From positions 1 through 64,000 of the forward strand of contig JAJEFL010000126.1 of NCBI GenBank assembly GCA_022820435.1: a DNA stretch of 64,000 bases. Reading direction: 5' to 3'. The notes under the pieces are model-generated. The model did not search any database, was not told the origin of the DNA, and saw only the letters and a program-made list of their open reading frames with translations. How positions within the stretch are numbered: position 1 is the stretch's first letter; the number at the start of each line of letters is the position of its first letter. Both the position numbers and the translations under genes were made by a program. This DNA comes from Bin80 sp022820435 (GTDB taxonomy: Bacteria; Bacteroidota; Rhodothermia; Rhodothermales; Bin80). Shown piece after piece: positions 17,830 to 25,093 of the stretch.

Positions 17830-18750
17830 ATGCAGGATCCACTTCACGTCACAGATCAATCCGCCAGCGGCATATCCTCCGGTCTGGTCTGCCGGGATCA
17901 GTGGCTTAACTTGAGCAGTGGTGCAGTAGTGATGGGGATCCTGAATGTGACCCCGGATTCTTTTTATGACGGGGGCAAATATGCCAATACCGATGCGGCA
18001 CTGCGTCGTGCAGAGGTTATGTTAGAGGAAGGGGCGGCCATTATTGATGTTGGCGGCGCATCCTCGCGCCCGCGCGGAAGCGTCTATGGCGCAGGTGCAG
18101 CGCCGGTCTCGGATGAATGTGAGATGGAACGCGCGGTCCCTGTGATCCAGGCCATCCGGCAGTCATTTCCTGAGGCGATCATTTCGGCAGATACATTCAG
18201 CCCTGCCGTCGCATTGGCAGCGCTGGATGCCGGAGCACACATGATCAATGATATTTCCGGTTTGCAGAATGGATCTGCTTCCGCAATGTATGCAGGTGCG
18301 GTGGGGGCCGCATATGTGGTCATGCATTCGGTTTATGATCAAGGCAGCCTCCTTCATACGGCAGACTACAGTGATGTCGCGGCTGCCGTGTGTAACATGC
18401 TGGCGGAGTCGGCAGAGCGGGCTCAGTCGGCCGGCGTCCAGAGTGTGATTATAGATCCAGGGTTCGGTTTCGGGAAACGGCATCAGGATAATCTGTGTTT
18501 GATTCATCGCCTTGATTTACTCACGGAATTGCGGTATCCTGTACTGGTGGGAATTTCCCGCAAGAGTACGGTGGGTCAGATTTTAAGTCAGAATGCTGCA
18601 CCGGTGCCTGTCCGTGACCGCTTGTTCGGATCTCTGGGGATGGCCGCCGCCGCGGTGCTCCGGGGGGCGAAGATTATCCGAACGCATGATGTCCGTGAAA
18701 CCCGCGAAATGATTCAGGGCCTGGAAGCAGTTTTACACGTCTCATCATGA
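17830..18750 (+). CDS. folP: Dihydropteroate synthase
   Basis: A 306-residue cytoplasmic enzyme condensing p-aminobenzoate with dihydropterin pyrophosphate in folate synthesis. The signatures MGILNVTPDSFYDGG and IDVGGASSRPRG, the HMINDISG strand and IIDPGFGFGKR pterin/phosphate loop are present, with SRKS near the C-terminus. The stop overlaps the cdaA ATG by four bases. The folP-cdaA order is frequent in Bacteroidota-type genomes. Confidence 0.95.
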   Translation: MQDPLHVTDQSASGISSGLVCRDQWLNLSSGAVVMGILNVTPDSFYDGGKYANTDAALRRAEVMLEEGAAIIDVGGASSRPRGSVYGAGAAPVSDECEMERAVPVIQAIRQSFPEAIISADTFSPAVALAALDAGAHMINDISGLQNGSASAMYAGAVGAAYVVMHSVYDQGSLLHTADYSDVAAAVCNMLAESAERAQSAGVQSVIIDPGFGFGKRHQDNLCLIHRLDLLTELRYPVLVGISRKSTVGQILSQNAAPVPVRDRLFGSLGMAAAAVLRGAKIIRTHDVRETREMIQGLEAVLHVSS

Positions 18751-19529
18751 ATCTTTTTGGCATCATTCCGGTGCGGTTGATTGACCTGTTTGAGATCCTG
18801 CTGGTTGCGCTGGTCTTCTACCGGCTCTATATCACGATGCGGGGTACGCTGGCAGTGTCGCTGTTTGGGGGACTGCTGGGCCTTCTGTTTATTCAGTTTC
18901 TGGTTCAGGTGACCGACATGAAGGTGTTGCAGTTCATGTTTTCGGCGCTCAGCGACATCTACGTGCTGGCCGTGATCATTGTCTTTCAGCCGGAGATTCG
19001 GCGGGTCCTCATTTTTCTAGGACAAACTCCGCTTTTGCGCCGGCTCCTTGCACCGGTGGGAAACAGGCAGGTGATCCATGAAATCGTTGCCGCAATCGAC
19101 ACGATGAGTCAGCAGCGGATGGGGGCTTTGATTGCATTCAAGCGGACGAATGGACTGCGGAGTTATGTGGAAACGGGCGAGTCCTTACAGGCGGTAATCA
19201 GCCGAAACCTTTTGGTGTCTATTTTTCATACGAGCAGTCCGCTGCATGATGGTGCTGTGATTATTTCAGATAACCGTATTGAGGCCGTACGCTGCATCCT
19301 GCCTGTTTCCCGCAGTAAGCGTCTGGGAATGCAGTTCGGAACCAGACACCGGGCGGCGGTTGGACTCACCGAAGAGACCGATGCATTTGTCGTCGTGGTG
19401 TCCGAGGAAACGGGAAAAATTTCCGTTGCAGAGCAGGGAGTGATGGTTTCCGGACTCACCGTAGAGGAACTGAAAAGTCAATTGTCCGAGGCGATGAGTA
19501 CAAGGTCATCTCCAGGTGGACTGGGTTAA
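18747..19529 (+). CDS. cdaA: Membrane diadenylate cyclase CdaA
   Basis: A 260-residue c-di-AMP synthase. Three hydrophobic segments lie in the first 85 residues, followed by the DisA_N catalytic domain with the active-site motifs SSPLHDGAVIISDNRI (DGA) and GTRHRAAVGLTEE (RHR), plus the closing EETGKISVAEQG. The product c-di-AMP controls potassium and turgor homeostasis and wall synthesis in many bacteria. There is an ATGA overlap with folP upstream; pcm follows 17 bases downstream on the same strand. Confidence 0.95.
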   Translation: MNLFGIIPVRLIDLFEILLVALVFYRLYITMRGTLAVSLFGGLLGLLFIQFLVQVTDMKVLQFMFSALSDIYVLAVIIVFQPEIRRVLIFLGQTPLLRRLLAPVGNRQVIHEIVAAIDTMSQQRMGALIAFKRTNGLRSYVETGESLQAVISRNLLVSIFHTSSPLHDGAVIISDNRIEAVRCILPVSRSKRLGMQFGTRHRAAVGLTEETDAFVVVVSEETGKISVAEQGVMVSGLTVEELKSQLSEAMSTRSSPGGLG

Positions 19530-19546
19530 TCAGCAAAAAAATCAAT

Positions 19547-20203
19547 ATGGCGAATTCAGGCGGAGTTTATACCCGAAGGAGGGCACAGCTGGTCGAGATC
19601 GTTCGTGCCAGGGGGATCACCGACGAGCGTGTCCTGGAGGCCATTGGGCGCGTCAAACGGGAATGTTTTATTGAGCAGGGGCTGCAGCACCGTGCCTATG
19701 AGGATCGTCCATTGCCCATCGGTTTGCGACAGACGATTTCTCAACCCTCAACGGTTGCATTTCAGACAATGCTGCTGGATACAAAGCCGGGAGATTCGAT
19801 TTTGGAGATTGGCACCGGCAGTGGCTATCAGGCGGCGATACTTTGTGCAATGGGGGTTAAGGTCTATTCTATTGAGCGGCATCGAGAATTGCATGAACGG
19901 GCAAAATCAGTATTGGAAGAACTGAATTACCGGGCCTTACTGCGTGTAGGAGATGGAACGAAAGGATGGCCGAGCCTTGCCCCATTTGACGGAATTATTG
20001 TGACGGCCGGCACAATGAAAATTCCACAGATGCTCCTAGATCAACTCCAGCAGCCCGATGGGACCAGGCAGGGCGGGCGGCTGGTTGTGCCGGTGGGGGA
20101 CCGGTATGCGCAGCAGATGACCAGGGTGGTCCGGACTGGCCCGGATTCGTATGAATCCAGTAAGAGCGGAGCATTTTCGTTTGTTCCGCTGGTAAGCGGC
20201 TAA
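19547..20203 (+). CDS. pcm: Protein-L-isoaspartate O-methyltransferase
   Basis: A 218-residue SAM-dependent repair enzyme that methylates isoaspartyl residues in damaged proteins. The substrate motif around QTISQPSTVAFQTMLL and the SAM-binding LEIGTGSGYQAAIL are clear, as are GDGTKGW and FDGIIVTAG. The gene has an AT-rich leader with no Shine-Dalgarno. Its stop overlaps the convergent stop of the next gene by four bases. Confidence 0.95.
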   Translation: MANSGGVYTRRRAQLVEIVRARGITDERVLEAIGRVKRECFIEQGLQHRAYEDRPLPIGLRQTISQPSTVAFQTMLLDTKPGDSILEIGTGSGYQAAILCAMGVKVYSIERHRELHERAKSVLEELNYRALLRVGDGTKGWPSLAPFDGIIVTAGTMKIPQMLLDQLQQPDGTRQGGRLVVPVGDRYAQQMTRVVRTGPDSYESSKSGAFSFVPLVSG

Positions 20204-21465
20204 GTGACCACCATATCCGCCGGTCCCTGATATGCCTTGACCAGTGCGCGTTTGGCATCGTCCCGGAGATGATCTGCGGTCTGATGCTTGTCGGCCATCA
20301 CAACCGCCCCAATGAAGGCTCCTCCAGTGAGTAAGCCTCCCTGCCGGGCAATCTCATTTTGAACCGTCTGCTGCCAGACTTCCAGTCCATCCTGACTGCA
20401 ATCCTTAAACACACCAAAGAGAAGTTCGCCGAATTTGACCACGCGGCTGTCTGGATCCGCACGCATTAAGCATTCGGAGAATGTTTTTTCGATGTCATCC
20501 AGTAAATCTGCGTACATTCGGGTAAGGGGCTCCGATCTTTGAGGAATCACAAGGGCGAGTGCAAGATCTTTTTTCTCGGATCGTGCCGTCATCATTTCTT
20601 CGTAAATGATCTCATAGCGGGGACGATTTGGATCGTCCCTGTAGAACAGCAGACTCAGTGTTTGGCCAAAATTTTCGAGTAATTCTTTTGCACGGGGATG
20701 GAAGAGTCCATTCTTGTGGATGGTATCAACAAGCAGCAATTTACCCGTCAGCCCGATACGGGTCACCCCGATGGCGGTAATACTTGCCGGCTTTCGGCTG
20801 TAGGTGAGGTGATTGGATTGCAGGCCTTTGGAACCGACCGGGTGAATTGCCGTGGTTTCAGATTCAGCCAGAAGATCATACTTCAGAACAAAGGATTCCC
20901 CGCGTGACCGAATCCAGTCAAAGCCTGCAGTCCCGCAAACTTCATACTTAGAGTCCTTCGAAACAGCATGAATAATTCCGACTGCATGTGCGTCAAGTGC
21001 GGCACGAAAGCCCTGCAATACTGGAATCAGCGTGTGCTTGTCAAGTGGATCACTGCTCTCAGGAAAGATGTGTGTGTCTCCAGTGTCTGGAGGGGAAGTT
21101 TCTGCAATCAGGCTCAATTGAACGGGTTCAGATGGATCTGCAGTCGCTCCCGGAGTTCTTTGGGCCGGAAGCGATTCTTTGGTGTCAGCGGGTGGATTGT
21201 CCGAACTTACCGGTCGAATATCCAGGATTCCCAAATCGGCTAGGGATTCTTCTTTGTTCAGATCCTGAAGCTCTGAATCTGAAGTTTTTGGCTTCGGACG
21301 ACGTCCGGAAGAAGGGACCGAAATCCACAGGATCAGCGAGATAAGGATGAGCCCGGCCATAGGGATGTATTTCCACCACTCATTCATCCCAACGGAGTTG
21401 GTCATGAGTGTGACAGCCGACGCTACGATGGCTAAAATGGTAAAGGTGATTCGCAACATACGCAA
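20200..21465 (-). CDS. Membrane protein with GAF-like and degenerate GGDEF-like domains
   Basis: A 421-residue protein that I cannot assign to a named family with certainty. Two hydrophobic helices occupy about residues 4-50, then an acidic, Pro/Ser-rich linker to about 130. Residues about 150-270 look like a GAF domain (HAVGIIHAVSKDSKYEVCG, LTGKLLLVDTIHKNGLFHP). Residues about 283-421 follow the strand and helix order of a diguanylate cyclase domain, but the active-site loop reads KFGELLFG where GGDEF is expected, so it is unlikely to make c-di-GMP. It could sense a ligand or serve as a regulatory scaffold. Convergent overlap with pcm. Confidence 0.6.
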   Translation of the reverse strand: MRMLRITFTILAIVASAVTLMTNSVGMNEWWKYIPMAGLILISLILWISVPSSGRRPKPKTSDSELQDLNKEESLADLGILDIRPVSSDNPPADTKESLPAQRTPGATADPSEPVQLSLIAETSPPDTGDTHIFPESSDPLDKHTLIPVLQGFRAALDAHAVGIIHAVSKDSKYEVCGTAGFDWIRSRGESFVLKYDLLAESETTAIHPVGSKGLQSNHLTYSRKPASITAIGVTRIGLTGKLLLVDTIHKNGLFHPRAKELLENFGQTLSLLFYRDDPNRPRYEIIYEEMMTARSEKKDLALALVIPQRSEPLTRMYADLLDDIEKTFSECLMRADPDSRVVKFGELLFGVFKDCSQDGLEVWQQTVQNEIARQGGLLTGGAFIGAVVMADKHQTADHLRDDAKRALVKAYQGPADMVVT

Positions 21466-21628
21466 TCGTTAGAATAACATGTTACAGGATGATGAATGCC
21501 AAAGACAGCATCAAAAATACAAAGCGCTGAGCAGATTGCTTCATTTCAGACAGGATAACTTCCGTAAGATACAATGCAGAATATTTTTTCATCCATACTG
21601 GAACGGATATGGATGCTGTTGGATGCGG

Positions 21629-22018
21629 TTATTGGATGGCCAGCGAATCAGGCAGATCATTTCGTTGTGGATTGGGGTTCAGCAGCGGGCCGGTCAGCGG
21701 GAGGTCAAAGCTGGTCAGAAAATGTGCAAGCGTTGAGAACCAGAATTCCTGCTGAAATTCAATCCATTCTTCCTCATAAGACAGGTCTGCCATTTTATGT
21801 CCCTCAATATCAAGGTAGAAACACCTCGGCCAGTCGGGGAATCTGGCCTGAGCATTTTTGACCATCCGGAATGCTTCCTGTGCCGCTTCAGCAAAGCTCA
21901 TCTCCTGCGCCACAATCATGTAGACCGAGACCGTGTTGTCAAAGTTCATTTGGATCCCGGGAGATTTCGGCTTGTCGTGTTCCGGAATGAATGGAGGTTG
22001 AGTCAGGTTATGCTCCAT
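21629..22018 (-). CDS. Conserved small hypothetical protein
   Basis: A 129-residue soluble, acidic protein with no signal peptide. The body (DNTVSVYMIVAQEMSFAEAA, SYEEEWIEFQQEFWFSTLAH) has regular protein composition and predicted helices, so it looks real, but I do not recognise the family. It lies between the GGDEF-like gene and the tRNA pair on the same strand as both. The stretch of about 160 bases between it and the GGDEF-like gene shows no feature. Confidence 0.6.
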   Translation of the reverse strand: MEHNLTQPPFIPEHDKPKSPGIQMNFDNTVSVYMIVAQEMSFAEAAQEAFRMVKNAQARFPDWPRCFYLDIEGHKMADLSYEEEWIEFQQEFWFSTLAHFLTSFDLPLTGPLLNPNPQRNDLPDSLAIQ

Positions 22019-22150
22019 GATTACAGAGAATCGTTACGGGGCGGGATGTACAGGATGGTTTGTACATCAGTCCATGGACGGAGAATTCAAGTGAGGGAAG
22101 GTTGATATCTGATGCTAACGGTCTGGATGAATCGGTTCTTTCACACTTAC

Positions 22151-22170
22151 ATCGAAAAAACTGATCCAGT
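22151..22170 (-). terminator. Possible short terminator after tRNA-Leu
   Basis: Reading on the minus strand directly after the tRNA-Leu CCA end is AACTG-GAT-CAGTT followed by further T residues. This is a 5-bp stem with a T run. The stem is short, so this is a weak call. Confidence 0.35.
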
Positions 22171-22257
22171 TGGTGCCCGGGACTGGAATCGAACCAGCAC
22201 GCCCGTAAGGGCACTGCCCCCTCAAGACAGCGCGTCTACCTATTCCGCCACCCGGGC
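22171..22257 (-). tRNA. tRNA-Leu (GAG)
   Basis: An 87-nt tRNA with encoded CCA. The acceptor stem GCCCGGG pairs with CCCGGGC, followed by discriminator A and CCA. The anticodon arm CTGTC-TTGAGGG-GGCAG has anticodon GAG, and the long variable arm (TGCCCTTACGGGCGT) is typical of type II leucine tRNAs. The T arm has GGTTCGATTCC. It lies only 3 nt downstream of the interrupted tRNA-Lys on the same strand, so both should come from one precursor. Confidence 0.95.
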
Positions 22258-22260
22258 TGA

Positions 22261-22663
22261 TGGTGATCCCGCCAGGGCTCGAACCTGGGACCCTCTGATT
22301 AACCTACCACACCGGCTTTCACCGGCCATCAATACGCATGTTGTGGTCTGGACCATCTCTTCACCCTTCCATATAAGGGGTGGGGTGGGCTGCGTATGGC
22401 CTCTGAGGGCTCTCTTGAATCCGCACGATGCGGAACAGGGCGCAGGATGATTCCCTGTGACCCGGCACGGTCAAAGGAAAATGACTGGATTGCCCAATTC
22501 AAGGTTGCCTGCTGATTACCCATCTATCCGCCGCATTTTTACGTGTGACGACGTATCGACGGCTTTAGGGCGTTCCAGCATACAGCAGCCTCCACTCACA
22601 CAGTTTCCTGTATAAGGCTCCATGACTTAAAGTCAGATGCTCTTCCAACTGAGCTACGGGATC
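22261..22663 (-). tRNA. tRNA-Lys (UUU) interrupted by a group I intron
   Basis: The two halves of one tRNA lie 327 nt apart. The 5' exon (22663-22630, 34 nt) gives acceptor GATCCCG, the D arm, anticodon stem TCTGA and CTT. The 3' exon (22302-22261, 42 nt) gives TTAA, stem TCAGA, the T arm and CGGGATC-A-CCA. Joined, they form a 76-nt tRNA with a perfect acceptor stem, perfect 5-bp anticodon stem and loop CTTTTAA, so the anticodon is UUU (lysine). The intron sits between nucleotides 34 and 35. Taken separately, neither half can fold as a tRNA. Confidence 0.93.
22303..22629 (-). ncRNA. Group I self-splicing intron (IC3-like) in tRNA-Lys
   Basis: A 327-nt ribozyme. P1 pairs exon CTT (22632-22630) with GAG (22620-22618), giving the U-G pair at the 5' splice site. 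P2 is a 9-bp hairpin with GAAA loop (22616-22595). P3 pairs GGCTGC (22590-22585) with GCAGCC (22393-22388). P4 pairs TGCTG (22580-22576) with CAGCA (22514-22510); P5 CCC (22570-22568) with GGG (22521-22519); P6 CTTGAAT (22503-22497) with ATTCAAG (22420-22414). P7 pairs GGCCAT (22401-22396) with ATGGTC (22356-22351). P8 is CACCC...GGGTG between them. P9 pairs ACCACA (22347-22342) with TGTGGT (22311-22306). The last base, 22303, is the terminal G. R-like CTCAGAGGCCATA and S-like AAGAGATGGTCC fit the consensus. No homing endonuclease is encoded. Confidence 0.9.
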
Positions 22664-22721
22664 AGAATGTAGAGAACTGGCGGCCTGCCAATCTACGGCA
22701 AATCTTCCGAACAGGTGTCCT

Positions 22722-23123
22722 TCAACCCTGTATCTCCCAGAGTGTTTGCATGGGGAAGCGAAGGATCAGTTGTCCCTTCAACTTTGAAGGATCGAAATTG
22801 ATGAATCCATGCGCCAGATAGATCTCGGAAGGGAGGCAGCGCCAGAGGAATTTGAGTTCCCGGTCTCCCTGACGGTAATCATGTGTAAGGATCAATCCGA
22901 CCAGCTGCTCTCGGCCAGAGCCCACAAATACATCCACTTCGGCCCCGTCGGAACTTGTCGTATTGCGGATGAATCCGTAATCCATCGGGTAAATAATTTC
23001 GGGATACCGCGGATGGGGGGTTTTTGCGGGGCGGTCCAGCAGGACTCCCTGGGAGAGAATTAATCTCTCCCAGCGATCCCACGGGAACCGGTCTTGCAAT
23101 AACGCCGCATAGGCATCGGTCAT
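22722..23123 (-). CDS. Inorganic pyrophosphatase-like protein with altered active site
   Basis: A 133-residue protein with the family I pyrophosphatase core: RPAKTPHPRYPEIIYPMDYGFI matches the substrate-binding strand and DGAEVDVFVG matches the metal loop. In true enzymes this loop reads DxDPxD; here the middle Asp is Ala. The protein is also shorter than the usual 170-180 residues. Short pyrophosphatase-like proteins with a DGxExD loop are known from other phyla and their activity is uncertain. It overlaps the end of aspS by four bases (ATGA) and is co-translated with it. Confidence 0.75.
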   Translation of the reverse strand: MTDAYAALLQDRFPWDRWERLILSQGVLLDRPAKTPHPRYPEIIYPMDYGFIRNTTSSDGAEVDVFVGSGREQLVGLILTHDYRQGDRELKFLWRCLPSEIYLAHGFINFDPSKLKGQLILRFPMQTLWEIQG

Positions 23124-24949
23124 TCGGACTTCGGGATGGACTGAATGTTTAACTCCTGAAGTCGATCCGGCTCCACCGTTGAGGGGGTGCCGGACATGGG
23201 TTCCTGTGCACTCTGTGTCTTTGGAAATGCAATCACATCCCGAAGCGAGGTGGATCTGGAGAGCAGCATGACAATCCGGTCCAGTCCCATTGCGATGCCC
23301 CCGTGCGGCGGCGCACCGTAACGCAGTGCGTTCAATAAGAATCCAAACCGTTCTTCACTCTCCTTTTCGGGAATTCCCAGCGCATCAAACATTTGCTTTT
23401 GAACGTTTTTGTCATGGATACGAATGGAGCCTCCACCGATCTCCATGCCATTGAGCACGATATCATAGGCGCGGGCCCGAACATGTGCGGGATCATGTTG
23501 GAGTAACTCCAGATCCTCTGTTCTTGGGGAGGTAAACGGATGATGCATGGCGGAATAGCGTTTTTCGCGTTCATCCCATTGCAGGAGCGGGAATTCAGTG
23601 ATCCATGCAAACGTCCACGCGCGTTCATCAATGCTGCCAAGTTCACGGGCCATATGCAGGCGCAGGGTTCCCATCTGCTCCTGCACAGTGGGCCATTTAC
23701 CGCACAGAACGAGCAGGAGATCACCGGTGTCAGCCCCGGATGACTGGATTGCCCCGGCGACAAATTCATCGGGAAGTACATGCGCTTTTACCGAGCAGTT
23801 AGGCGGGGTGCCGTCGGAGGGGATCCGCACATGAATCAGCCCGCCGGCTCCGATTTGTTTACGCACCACGGTTTTGTCCAGACGATCCATGTAGCCTCGT
23901 CCTTTATTGCCAAATCCAGGAATGACCAGTCCCAATACCGATCCCCCTGCCGAGAGTGCCTGATCAAATACACGGAATCCCGAATTCTCAAAGGTAGAAC
24001 TGAGATTACATATCGGAAGATCAAACCGGAGGTCTGGCTTATCCGAGCCGTATTTCCAGAGTGCATCCTGATAGGTCAGGCGTGGGAAGGGGGTCGGGAT
24101 CGTAACTCCGAGCACTTCCTCCCAGAGCATGGCCATCAGTCCTTCGGTCAGGGAATAGATCGCCTCTTCGGTTGCGAAGGCCATCTCTACATCAATCTGA
24201 GTGAATTCTGGCTGCCGGTCCGCACGGAGGTCTTCATCCCGGAAGCATTTTACGATCTGAACATATTTATCCAGTCCTCCAATCATCAATAACTGCTTAT
24301 AGGTCTGTGGACTCTGCGGAAGGGCATAGAAAGATCCCGGGTGCACTCGACTTGGAACCAGATAGTCACGAGCCCCTTCGGGGGTTGATTTCATGAGGGT
24401 TGGGGTTTCCACTTCAAGGAAGCCCTCTGCATCAAAATAGCGGTGAATCACCTGATATACCTGATGCCGCAGGATCATTTTGTTGCGTAAATCGGGTCTC
24501 CTGAGATCAAGATAGCGGTACTTCAGGCGCAGATCTTCAGAGGCCAGCTTCGCTTTTTGCGTATGGCTGGAAATTGAAAATGGCGGAGGTTCGGATTCGG
24601 CAAGAATGAGGAGACTCGTCACCCGCACCTCAATCTTTCCTGTTGCCAATTTGGGGTTTACGGTTTCTTCTGAGCGCAAGGAGACCGTCCCCGTAATGGA
24701 GATCACATATTCGCTGCGCAGGCGGTCTGCAAATTCGTGTGCAGCGGGATTATCCTGTGGTGAGAATACAATTTGTGTCAGACCATAGCGATCCCGGAGG
24801 TCAATGAAAATAACCCCTCCCAAATCACGTCGTGTATCCACCCATCCTTTCAGGACAACTTGCTCACCCAGGTGGAACTCCGAGAGTTCGCCGCAGGTAT
24901 GGGTTCGATCTGGATGCTGATTTGTCGTATTCTCAGAAAAGCTAGACAT
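23120..24949 (-). CDS. aspS: Aspartyl-tRNA synthetase, bacterial type
   Basis: A 609-residue class II synthetase charging tRNA-Asp. The N-terminal OB fold (GWVDTRRDLGGVIFIDLRDR) is followed by motif 2 (FRDEDLRADRQPEFTQIDVE), the large bacterial GAD insertion (about residues 290-420) and motif 3 (GGIAMGLDRIVMLL). Length fits the bacterial form. Start ATG at 24949 sits about 45 bases from a candidate -7 box. It overlaps the downstream pyrophosphatase-like gene. Confidence 0.96.
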   Translation of the reverse strand: MSSFSENTTNQHPDRTHTCGELSEFHLGEQVVLKGWVDTRRDLGGVIFIDLRDRYGLTQIVFSPQDNPAAHEFADRLRSEYVISITGTVSLRSEETVNPKLATGKIEVRVTSLLILAESEPPPFSISSHTQKAKLASEDLRLKYRYLDLRRPDLRNKMILRHQVYQVIHRYFDAEGFLEVETPTLMKSTPEGARDYLVPSRVHPGSFYALPQSPQTYKQLLMIGGLDKYVQIVKCFRDEDLRADRQPEFTQIDVEMAFATEEAIYSLTEGLMAMLWEEVLGVTIPTPFPRLTYQDALWKYGSDKPDLRFDLPICNLSSTFENSGFRVFDQALSAGGSVLGLVIPGFGNKGRGYMDRLDKTVVRKQIGAGGLIHVRIPSDGTPPNCSVKAHVLPDEFVAGAIQSSGADTGDLLLVLCGKWPTVQEQMGTLRLHMARELGSIDERAWTFAWITEFPLLQWDEREKRYSAMHHPFTSPRTEDLELLQHDPAHVRARAYDIVLNGMEIGGGSIRIHDKNVQKQMFDALGIPEKESEERFGFLLNALRYGAPPHGGIAMGLDRIVMLLSRSTSLRDVIAFPKTQSAQEPMSGTPSTVEPDRLQELNIQSIPKSE

Positions 24950-24992
24950 CGTTATTCAGTATATTTTCGGTCACTGCCACAAGCACAACCGG

Positions 24993-25000
24993 CAAATATA
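24993..25000 (-). promoter_or_regulatory. Candidate -7 box of the aspS promoter
   Basis: On the minus strand the sequence TATATTTG is an exact match to the Bacteroidota -7 consensus TAnnTTTG, 44 bases before the aspS ATG. A good upstream TTTG at the right spacing was not found. Confidence 0.35.
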
Positions 25001-25093
25001 CCGAATGGGAAGGTGGCAGTCGCCATTATTACCAGAAGATTTCGTAAAATCAGTCAAACTCCGTATTTTACGCCGCTACGTCCAAAAAGAAAT

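Noticed and set aside
22261..22302. A separate, partial tRNA (3' half only)
   Set aside because: Its acceptor strand CGGGATC pairs exactly with GATCCCG at 22663-22657 and the anticodon stems also match, so it is the 3' exon of the interrupted tRNA-Lys rather than a fragment.
22329..22523. Open frame inside the intron as a homing endonuclease
   Set aside because: It is only 64 codons, has no LAGLIDADG, GIY-YIG or HNH motif, and overlaps the conserved ribozyme core, so it is an accidental frame.
23780..24292. Plus-strand open frame of 170 codons inside aspS
   Set aside because: It is antisense to the well-conserved aspS gene and shows no known motif.
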